Positions 34,073 through 40,740 of a DNA stretch of 64,000 nucleotides are shown here, in pieces (positions within the stretch are counted from its first letter, which is position 1; each line of letters opens with the position of its first letter). The DNA comes from an uncultured Blautia sp. GTDB lineage: Bacteria > Bacillota > Clostridia > Lachnospirales > Lachnospiraceae. The translations under genes were made by a program, and so were the position numbers. The stretch lies in assembly GCF_934372025.1 (NCBI RefSeq), contig NZ_CAKROJ010000001.1, positions 62,001-126,000 of the forward strand, in the 5' to 3' direction. A model generated the notes under the pieces. That model had not been told where the DNA came from. It did no database searches and saw nothing but the letters and a program-made list of their open reading frames with translations.

Positions 34073-35101
34073 CTACATAGGTATAAGGTTCACTATTTCC
34101 ATTATGGTAGTTTTCATTTCCCGATACATTGTATCTGATAGATTTTCTGCAAGTTTCGGTATATAAATCTTATGTTCATCTAACACTATGCCAACCGGAA
34201 GGCAATCTTCTTCTCCAGTTTCTATTGATCTGCAAAATATATTTTCAAATATTTCCGAACGTTGCTTTACACAAATGATATACGTTAGACACGGCCTTTC
34301 CAACGGTAACTCATTTTTTCTTAAAGCATTCCGGATTTTTTTATGCAAAAGTTCATTCAACTGCTTTACATCTGCTTCTTTTAATATATCCACCTGCATC
34401 TGTACAAGAATCCTGGTTCTTTCTTGTTCTTTATCTTCCTCGATTAGCATATGTACCTTTTCTTTAAGACCGTCGATACTTTCTACATAGCACCAACCAC
34501 TTCCTCGAAACTGATTACTGAAACAATTTTTCACTTCATAGATCCAGTCTTTGTAGTGTATCTCCTCTGGATACGAATTCAACTCATAACCATCTTCCTG
34601 CTTTTTTCCTATAGATATAATACCTTTACGACACAGTTTTTCGAAATTTTTCTTTCTTGTGTTATTAATGATGGATGTGTAGTAGATACCAAAAGACAAA
34701 TTCAAACACATGTTAACACAAATCCAAATTGCAACTATAATATAAATTTGCCACCTGTCCTGTTCGTTCACTCCAAGTATTCCACCCATATTTATATAAC
34801 GGATATAAAAACCATCCAGCAAATTCAGGAGCAGCACTACACTCTGTATAATTGATATGAACTGACAAAAATAGAACCCTTTTAAATTCGACATTTTTCT
34901 ATAAATACTTCTTTTATAGTTTTTTCGGAAATGTCCTTTTGTAAATAAAGGATTGGAGGCATCCTCACGCATTGCAATTCGCATATTTTCATCAACATAT
35001 CTCCCGCCAAAATCTCTACTATATGGTCTGAGTTCATTTCTGCGATTTCCTTTACGTATTGCATAAATTATAAGGATTACTATTATGGTTTCTTTCCCCA
35101 C
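34073..35101 (-). CDS. Membrane protein of unknown family (paralogue B)
   Basis: 342 aa if started at GTG 35101, which lies 8 nt after GGAGG; the first codon of the open frame (35110) overlaps that site. One N-terminal hydrophobic segment, two more at about 90-115 and 125-150, then a soluble C-terminal half of about 185 residues with RPCLTYIICV and LPVGIVLDEHKIYIP. Clear paralogue of the downstream gene. The 135-bp gap to that gene contains two hairpins (ATATAAAGT/ACTTTATAT and GGAAA.CTA/TAG.TTTCC). The 5' end overlaps a small membrane ORF (35052-35195). I cannot assign a function. Confidence 0.72.
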   Translation of the reverse strand: MGKETIIVILIIYAIRKGNRRNELRPYSRDFGGRYVDENMRIAMREDASNPLFTKGHFRKNYKRSIYRKMSNLKGFYFCQFISIIQSVVLLLNLLDGFYIRYINMGGILGVNEQDRWQIYIIVAIWICVNMCLNLSFGIYYTSIINNTRKKNFEKLCRKGIISIGKKQEDGYELNSYPEEIHYKDWIYEVKNCFSNQFRGSGWCYVESIDGLKEKVHMLIEEDKEQERTRILVQMQVDILKEADVKQLNELLHKKIRNALRKNELPLERPCLTYIICVKQRSEIFENIFCRSIETGEEDCLPVGIVLDEHKIYIPKLAENLSDTMYREMKTTIMEIVNLIPM

Positions 35102-35195
35102 ATTCAACACCTCCGCCCCAAATGAATATCCCTACTCCTACCATAACAAGTAACAAATATGAAACCATATCTGCAATAAGTCCTAAAATCCACAT
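35052..35195 (-). CDS. Small membrane protein ORF (47 aa)
   Basis: 47-codon ORF starting at ATG 35195 after AGGGGAAAAAAG. Residues 2-28 form one hydrophobic segment (WILGLIADMVSYLLLVMVGV and on), followed by a polar tail with two Cys. Its 3' end overlaps the start of paralogue B by 50 nt in another frame, and the paralogue's ribosome-binding site lies inside it, so it could couple translation. Too short to be sure it is a gene. Confidence 0.45.
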   Translation of the reverse strand: MWILGLIADMVSYLLLVMVGVGIFIWGGGVECGERNHNSNPYNLCNT

Positions 35196-35340
35196 TCTTT
35201 TTTCCCCTGTTATCAATTTTATCTATTACAAAAGAAGCAAATTACTTATTATTTACTTCTTCTGTAGTAGTTTTACATCTTACTATATCTTATCCATAAA
35301 TTGGATAAGTCCAACCACGCTTTGTTCTGCCGCCATAATG

Positions 35341-35379
35341 ATAAGCATAGTTTACTACAGTTTTTCCAAACGCGTCAAC
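35341..35379 (-). promoter_or_regulatory. Promoter of the unknown membrane-protein cassette, 39-bp repeat copy B
   Basis: -35 TTGACG (35373-35378), 18-nt spacer, -10 TAAACT (35349-35354). Matches 36 of 39 positions with the ROK2 promoter at 25470. Leader of about 150 nt to the small ORF. Confidence 0.6.
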
Positions 35380-35424
35380 TAAAGCGATGATGCAGATCGT
35401 TGTTCGTTACTGCTAACTTTTTCT

Positions 35425-35453
35425 TGTCAATTAATCCGCCTTATGCTATGATA
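35425..35453 (+). promoter_or_regulatory. Promoter of the NusG_II / Gx-transporter operon
   Basis: -35 TTGTCA (35425-35430), 17-nt spacer, -10 TATGAT (35448-35453), 64 bp upstream of the first start codon and divergent from the promoter at 35341. Confidence 0.65.
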
Positions 35454-35516
35454 ATAGCTATGTTCGACTTGAATATCGAAAAAAATCCCCGTTTGCAGAA
35501 ATGAGGTGTAAATATT

Positions 35517-35885
35517 TTGAAGAAAAAAGAACTGACTTTTATTATAGGTATCGTAGCTTTTGCCGTGGTACTCTGGGGTGGGATGTATCTTGCCCGGCGT
35601 GGTCATTACGGTACGATCCGCATCACAGTAAACGGCGAAGAATACGGCACATATTCCCTTGCAAAGGACCAGGTAATCAAGATCAACGATACCAACGTAT
35701 GCGAAATAAAGAATGGCGAAGTCAAAATGACGGAGGCTGACTGTCCTGATCATCTCTGCATGAAGCAGAAAGCCGTGGACAATACTGGTGGAACCATCGT
35801 CTGTCTGCCGAATAAAGTCGTGATTGAGGGAGAAAAAGGCAATAGTTCCGCGGAAGAATCTCCAGAATTTGATACCGCGGTCTGA
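35517..35885 (+). CDS. NusG domain II-containing membrane protein (EetA-like)
   Basis: 122-aa protein with one N-terminal transmembrane segment (about 6-25) and an extracytoplasmic NusG_II domain (about 30-110; VNGEEYGTYSLAKDQ, CPDHLCMKQKAV, GTIVCLPNKVVI). Start is TTG at 35517, 8 nt after GAGGTG. In Listeria the flavin-based electron-transfer locus has a protein of this type next to a Gx-transporter-type protein (EetA and EetB). Paired here with the same partner and convergent with flavinylation genes, so an electron-transfer role is the best inference. Confidence 0.82.
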   Translation: MKKKELTFIIGIVAFAVVLWGGMYLARRGHYGTIRITVNGEEYGTYSLAKDQVIKINDTNVCEIKNGEVKMTEADCPDHLCMKQKAVDNTGGTIVCLPNKVVIEGEKGNSSAEESPEFDTAV

Positions 35886-35896
35886 AAGGAAATACT

Positions 35897-36382
35897 ATGA
35901 ATCAGAAAAAAATAGCCAACCTCGGGCTTTTTGCCGCGGTTGCAATCATCTTCGGCTATGTGGAATCTCTGATTCCGTTTTTTGCCGGAATTCCGGGAAT
36001 GAAGCTCGGACTTGCAAATCTGGCAGTCCTCTTCATCCTCGAAAAATACACCTGGAAAGAGGCCGCACTTGTTTCGGTCATCCGTATTTTTGTGATTGGA
36101 TTTATGTTCGGTAATCTTTTCAGTATTCTGTACAGTCTGGCCGGTGCCGCCCTGAGTCTCACCGTCATGACTCTTATGAAAAAGAAATCCGGATTCAGTA
36201 TCCTGGGCATCAGTGTTGCCGGAGGTGTCTCTCACAATATCGGTCAGCTTTTGATCGCCTGTCTGATCACCATGACGTCCGGACTGATTTACTATGCACC
36301 GGCGCTGTTGATCTCTGGTGTAATTACCGGGCTTCTTATCGGAACCCTGACAAATGAAGTATTAAAACGCATTCACTTATAA
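35897..36382 (+). CDS. Gx transporter family membrane protein (EetB/HepT-like)
   Basis: 161-aa integral membrane protein with five hydrophobic segments, family PF07456, often mislabelled heptaprenyl diphosphate synthase component I. Signature segments: FGYVESLIPFFAGIPGMKLG near 20-40 and AGGVSHNIGQLLIA near 105-120. AAAGGAAATACT precedes the ATG, 11 bp after the NusG_II stop. In electron-transfer loci, proteins of this type are proposed to link a membrane quinone or flavin pool to surface flavoproteins; no catalytic residues for prenyl synthesis are seen. Confidence 0.85.
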   Translation: MNQKKIANLGLFAAVAIIFGYVESLIPFFAGIPGMKLGLANLAVLFILEKYTWKEAALVSVIRIFVIGFMFGNLFSILYSLAGAALSLTVMTLMKKKSGFSILGISVAGGVSHNIGQLLIACLITMTSGLIYYAPALLISGVITGLLIGTLTNEVLKRIHL

Positions 36383-36399
36383 ATAGAATGTAAAAAAAC

Positions 36400-36436
36400 A
36401 CCGAAACCATCCCTCCGGACGATTTCGGTATTTTTT
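36400..36436. terminator. Bidirectional terminator between convergent electron-transfer operons
   Basis: ACCGAAA / TTTCGGT with a CGTCC/GGATG-like inner region, flanked by TTTTTT on the plus strand (36431-36436) and a seven-T run on the minus strand (36393-36399). Serves both operons. Confidence 0.82.
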
Positions 36437-37475
36437 ATTCCGCATCTTTAACTGTATAAGTATTCTTCATCAATTCAAACCGGTCCTTGATGCCGTCAGT
36501 CAGATACACATTCTTGTCTTCATCTACAAATACTGCCTCTGCATTGTATTTTTCCAACAATTCTAATGCATCATCCATTCCCAGCACAAAACATGCTGTA
36601 GACAATCCGTCTGCCAGAAGGCCGCTGTCGCAGACAACTGTCACAGAATCCAGGCCATTCCAGACTGGATATCCGGTCTTCGGGTCAAGGATATGATGAT
36701 ATCTCTTACCGTCTTCCATAAAATATTTCTCATAATCACCAGAAGTGGAAAGGAAGTCTCCGCCTTCGAGTGTAATTGCTCCAAGATACTCACCCTCGAC
36801 ATCACGCGGATCTGTTACAGCAACCTTCCATTCGGAACCGTCTGGCTTCTCGCCATATGCCATAACACTGCTGCCGCCGAGATTCAATATCATTCCTGAA
36901 ACATCTTCCTGTGTCTTCAGGAAATCAGAAACCACATCACAGCCAATTCCCTTTCCGGTCGCGCCCAGATCCAGAGTTGCGCCTTTTTCCAGACTTACTT
37001 TATCTCCATCCAGAGATACCTTCTGGTATCCCACATCTTTCAGAAGCTCATCCAGATCTGACTGCTCCGGCACATGCGGATTCTCTCCCGTAATATCCCA
37101 GAGACGAATGATCTTACCGATCGTCGGATCAAATGCTCCGTCTGAATCCTTCGCAAGCTGAAAAATTTTCTCCAGATATCCAGCAAGTTCATCTGACACT
37201 TCTGTTGTTTCACCTGCTGACGCATTCAACTTTGATATCTGCGAATCTTCATCTGTCCATGAAAGATACTCTGTTTCAATCTCACGTATTTTATTTCCAA
37301 TCTCCGTATTCAGATCATCGCCTGTTGTATATAAAGTCTCAGAAACAACGGTATCCATTGCAAAATCTGTATTGGTATATTTCTGTACTTCTGTATCAGC
37401 CAGTACCGGAACTGCCGTCATTGCTGCACAAAGTGCTCCACAAAACATGGCAGTAAGCCTCTGATTATTTTTCAT
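36435..37475 (-). CDS. apbE: FAD:protein FMN transferase (ApbE)
   Basis: 346-aa exported flavin transferase that attaches FMN from FAD to Thr/Ser of FMN-binding domains. Start MKNNQRL at 37475, overlapping the upstream gene stop (ATGA) with AAAGGTGAAAGA before it. N-terminal signal peptide (cleavage about VLA|DT); no lipobox. Family motifs: NTDFAMDTVVS, GATGKGIGCDVV, NLGGSSVMAYG, STSGDYEKYF, HHILDPKTGYP. Co-transcribed with its probable substrates, the two FMN-domain proteins upstream (five DxxSGAT sites in total). Confidence 0.95.
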   Translation of the reverse strand: MKNNQRLTAMFCGALCAAMTAVPVLADTEVQKYTNTDFAMDTVVSETLYTTGDDLNTEIGNKIREIETEYLSWTDEDSQISKLNASAGETTEVSDELAGYLEKIFQLAKDSDGAFDPTIGKIIRLWDITGENPHVPEQSDLDELLKDVGYQKVSLDGDKVSLEKGATLDLGATGKGIGCDVVSDFLKTQEDVSGMILNLGGSSVMAYGEKPDGSEWKVAVTDPRDVEGEYLGAITLEGGDFLSTSGDYEKYFMEDGKRYHHILDPKTGYPVWNGLDSVTVVCDSGLLADGLSTACFVLGMDDALELLEKYNAEAVFVDEDKNVYLTDGIKDRFELMKNTYTVKDAE

Positions 37476-38260
37476 TCTTTCACCTTTTCCCGTTCTTTTA
37501 TCGGGCCAATCTGTATATTTTTGCGCGGACAGGTCACCTGGCAGGCATGACAGCAGATACATTCACCCGAAAGCGCAGTGTCTCCGTCAATATCCAGATG
37601 TGCCGAACATCTTTTCTTACACAGTCCACATCTGGAAGGACACTTTTCTCTGTTTCTCTTAAATAAAGCCGATGGAAGGATTGGCATTAATGCAAATACC
37701 GCTCCCATTGGACAAAGAAACTGACAAAAAAATCTCTCCTGTGTGCACATGCCAATCAAAATCAGAATCAGTAAAATAATTCCAATTTTATACGATGCAT
37801 TTGGAAGCTTTCCTGCTGTCAGCATGGAAAACACATCCCACGGGCTCATGCCCTGAAGAGACGCATACCATCCAGTCAGAATGGATAGCAGAAGAAATGC
37901 AAGAAGTACGTACTTCACTTTCTGAAGGATCCGTACAACTTTTTCCGAATATCCATGTCTACCCTTCTTATGAAAAACCTTCTGTCTGATAAAAAGAGTT
38001 AATTCATACATGACATCGCCCAGTGAACCGAACGCGCATGCATATCCACAGAAATGTCTTCCAAACAAAATCGTAACCAGAAGCAGTACTCCCGTTACGT
38101 CAAGAAACGAGTTCCACGTAATCTGCTGATGTGCCGCAATTGCCTGAAATATTGATTTCACACCTGCAAATGCAGTCGAAAACAGTGCGGGATAAAAGAT
38201 AAAAAATACAAGCTGTATGGCAGCCCGGATCAGACGGGCCTTTCTCTGCTTCTTTTTCAT
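37472..38260 (-). CDS. NapH-like membrane 4Fe-4S protein
   Basis: 262-aa membrane iron-sulfur protein. About four to five transmembrane segments; CGYACAFGS (about 70) and CQFLCPMGA (about 188) form the CxxxCP-type motifs of NapH/Fer4_5 proteins, followed by cytosolic cysteine-rich clusters CPSRCGLCKKRC and CICCHACQVTCP able to hold two 4Fe-4S centres. It probably carries electrons from a cytosolic donor (ferredoxin or quinol) to flavin cofactors outside. Overlaps the genes on both sides by 4 bp. Confidence 0.9.
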   Translation of the reverse strand: MKKKQRKARLIRAAIQLVFFIFYPALFSTAFAGVKSIFQAIAAHQQITWNSFLDVTGVLLLVTILFGRHFCGYACAFGSLGDVMYELTLFIRQKVFHKKGRHGYSEKVVRILQKVKYVLLAFLLLSILTGWYASLQGMSPWDVFSMLTAGKLPNASYKIGIILLILILIGMCTQERFFCQFLCPMGAVFALMPILPSALFKRNREKCPSRCGLCKKRCSAHLDIDGDTALSGECICCHACQVTCPRKNIQIGPIKEREKVKE

Positions 38261-38814
38261 CCGTTTTCCGCCTTTCCAAGAGCATCAACAACCGCATTTA
38301 TAATACCGGTAGAACTAAAGGTTGCTCCGGATACGGTATCGACATCTGTGCTCTGTGCTGAAATGATAGAACTGATCACACCTTCTGCCTGTGAAAGATA
38401 TGCAGAATCTTCGCCCGGTGCACCTGTCACCTGAATATCTGTGATCTCATCATTTACAAGTGTGACCTGTACGGTGATCGCACCGCCAAATCCCTGTGCT
38501 GAACCAGTATATGTTCCATCTTTGTATACATTTTCAGAATCATCTGACCCTTCTTCTGACTCTGCGGAATCTGTTTCTTTGGATTTATCTTTTGCCTCTG
38601 CCTGTGCCGCTTCCTGATTCTTCGCTGCTTCTTCCAGTGCAGAAAGCATTTCCTTCTGCTGCTCCTCCAGCTTCTCAACCCTCTTTGTAAGCTCTGTGAT
38701 CTGCTGTGATTCCTGTATCTGTGTATCCTTTTCCTGCATAGAATTATATCCTGCTACAGCGGCAAGAATCAATACTAGACACAAAATTCTCATAATAAAA
38801 TTCTGGTATTTCAT
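38257..38814 (-). CDS. Membrane-anchored FMN-binding protein
   Basis: 185 aa: N-terminal transmembrane anchor (about 8-22), coiled coil (about 30-72), acidic linker, and one FMN_bind domain (about 97-180) with the flavinylation motif DTVSGAT (Thr165). The target of ApbE encoded two genes downstream. By position it should accept electrons from the NapH-like protein, with which it overlaps by 4 bp, and pass them to the larger flavoprotein. No lipobox. Confidence 0.9.
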   Translation of the reverse strand: MKYQNFIMRILCLVLILAAVAGYNSMQEKDTQIQESQQITELTKRVEKLEEQQKEMLSALEEAAKNQEAAQAEAKDKSKETDSAESEEGSDDSENVYKDGTYTGSAQGFGGAITVQVTLVNDEITDIQVTGAPGEDSAYLSQAEGVISSIISAQSTDVDTVSGATFSSTGIINAVVDALGKAENG

Positions 38815-38902
38815 CTGAATATTTCCTTTTCTCCGGTTTTTTCGCTTTTCTCATTATTTATATGATACATACCTGCAGATTGTTTCGTGCACTGCACTCC
38901 CA

Positions 38903-40660
38903 CTATTTTGCCTGGCTGATTGCACTCTGAAATGCCTGGATCAGACCGTTAGAAGAGTAAGTTGCCCCACTTACCGTATCAATTCCATCTGCTGACTGAC
39001 GCCCCAGTACCTGCTCATAAATGCCATTCCATGCATCAGAAAACTCCGGTTCATCATCTTCTCCATCATAAGAGGCAGATACAATATTTCCCTGAGACAC
39101 TGTGATGGTAACTGTTATCGGTCCATTAAATCCTTCACCTGTTCCTGTATATGTTCCATCTTTATATCCGGCTCCTGGAATTTCTGTTGGCTCCGGTGCT
39201 GCCGTCGGTTCCGGCGTTACTGTCGCTTCCGGTGTCACTGTCGGGTCTGGTGTCTTTGTTGGTGTCGGTGTAACCGTTGACTCCGGTGCTGCCGTCGGTT
39301 TCGGTGTTGTCGTCGGCTCCGGTGTTACGATTGCCAGTGCTTCTGTCAGTGCTTTCTTTGCTCCGCCAAGAATTCCTTCTGACGAATAAGTTGCTCCACT
39401 CACCGTATCAATTCCATCTGCTGACTGATTCTGCAAAATAGACGGCTGGATCTTTTTCCATGCTCTGTTAAAGAAAGAAGCCGTATCTGTGTTCGTATTC
39501 GAGATATCTGTTATTTTTCCATCTTTAATCGTGATCGTAATCGTTACAAAACCAGAATAGCCTCTTGCTCTTCCTGTGTAAGTTCCATCTTTATACAGAG
39601 ATGCCGGTGCACCTGGTTTTGATGCTTCCGTCGGTGTCGGAGTTGCTGTAGGTTCTGCAGTCGGTGTAATGTTTACTGCCGCTTTTGCCAGTGCTTTCTG
39701 GACTGCCTCCAGAATACCATTTGAAGAAAAAGTGGCTCCGCTTACCGTGTCCACACCATACACTGCCTGCTTCTTGAGAATTGCCGGCTGAATCCTGCTC
39801 CATGCTTTATTAAAATACTCTTTTGTATCCGTATTGCTATTGGAAATATTTGTGATTTTTCCGTTTTTGATCGTCACTGTAACTTTCACTGATCCGTTAA
39901 AACCGTCTGCCTCAGCAGTATAAGTTCCGTCTTTATAAGCGATATTTCCGGATGGCTTTGGAATCTCTACCGGTTTCGTTGTGGTATTTGTTTTCTTATC
40001 ATTTTTCTTATTTGTTTTAACCGGCTTCGTTGCAGTATTGTTACCCGCTTTTGCCAGTGCATTCTGAACGGCCTGGATGATTCCGTTGGAAGAATAGGTT
40101 GCACCACTGACCGCATCGACATTTGGTGTCTGGCCTGAAAGAATCCTGCTGATCACGCCCTGAGCTGATGCAAAATAAGAAGCCGTCTCTCCTGCTGCAC
40201 TCAGTATCGTGATGGATGCGATCTTTCCACCTGAGATTGTAACTTCCACAGTGATTGTTCCGCCAAATCCTGTACCACTTCCCTGATAAGTACCATCTTT
40301 ATAACCACCTTCCGGTACGGAAGTGGTAGGTGTTGTGGTCGTACCCTGCCCCTGCCCGGAAGCCGCTGCAGATTTTTCCGGAAGTGCTTTTGTTTTTCCG
40401 GTTGTAATTCCTGTCTTTTTTATTTTGGATTTACTTTTCTTTGTTTTCAGGCTGCTGCTGTCTGCATTATCTATTTCTCCGTTATTGAAATATGCTGCTG
40501 TCAGCAGACTTTCCAGTTCACTTGATTTTACAAGCTTACTCTCAGATGCCTGAACTGTTTTGGCACTTTTTACTTCACTGTCCTGCTGAAATCCGGCCGC
40601 TGCAACCGCTATGATCACTGCAACTGCCGGAAGAAGCTTGATCAGATTTTTTTTATGCAT
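38903..40660 (-). CDS. Secreted protein with four FMN-binding domains (PplA-like)
   Basis: 585 aa. Signal or anchor segment (about 8-24), then four FMN_bind domains starting at about 120, 242, 356 and 499, each opening with YKDGTY and carrying a DxxSGAT attachment motif (Thr188, Thr310, Thr424, Thr567). Linkers are Lys/Asn-rich or Thr-Pro-Glu repeats, the longest at about 446-497, consistent with a wall-spanning flexible chain. No LPXTG or lipobox seen. Listeria PplA has two such domains; four in a row would make a multi-flavin wire. AAGGAGAAAATGG precedes the ATG. Confidence 0.9.
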   Translation of the reverse strand: MHKKNLIKLLPAVAVIIAVAAAGFQQDSEVKSAKTVQASESKLVKSSELESLLTAAYFNNGEIDNADSSSLKTKKSKSKIKKTGITTGKTKALPEKSAAASGQGQGTTTTPTTSVPEGGYKDGTYQGSGTGFGGTITVEVTISGGKIASITILSAAGETASYFASAQGVISRILSGQTPNVDAVSGATYSSNGIIQAVQNALAKAGNNTATKPVKTNKKNDKKTNTTTKPVEIPKPSGNIAYKDGTYTAEADGFNGSVKVTVTIKNGKITNISNSNTDTKEYFNKAWSRIQPAILKKQAVYGVDTVSGATFSSNGILEAVQKALAKAAVNITPTAEPTATPTPTEASKPGAPASLYKDGTYTGRARGYSGFVTITITIKDGKITDISNTNTDTASFFNRAWKKIQPSILQNQSADGIDTVSGATYSSEGILGGAKKALTEALAIVTPEPTTTPKPTAAPESTVTPTPTKTPDPTVTPEATVTPEPTAAPEPTEIPGAGYKDGTYTGTGEGFNGPITVTITVSQGNIVSASYDGEDDEPEFSDAWNGIYEQVLGRQSADGIDTVSGATYSSNGLIQAFQSAISQAK

Positions 40661-40680
40661 TCCATTTTCTCCTTAACAAA

Positions 40681-40719
40681 CAAAAGAAGGGGCAGTTATA
40701 GACGGCCCCCGTTCTTTTG
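40681..40719 (-). terminator. Terminator after the Tp47/Ig-like protein gene
   Basis: Minus-strand CAAAAGAAC.GGGG / CCCC.TTCTTTTG with TTTGTT following; lies between the 40741 gene stop and the FMN-protein start. Read-through would join the two genes into one unit. Confidence 0.7.
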
Positions 40720-40740
40720 CATATGAATATTATGAAAGAA

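Noticed and set aside
35897..36382. Heptaprenyl diphosphate synthase component I
   Set aside because: A frequent label for this family, but the protein is an integral membrane protein without prenyl synthase motifs and sits with electron-transfer genes.
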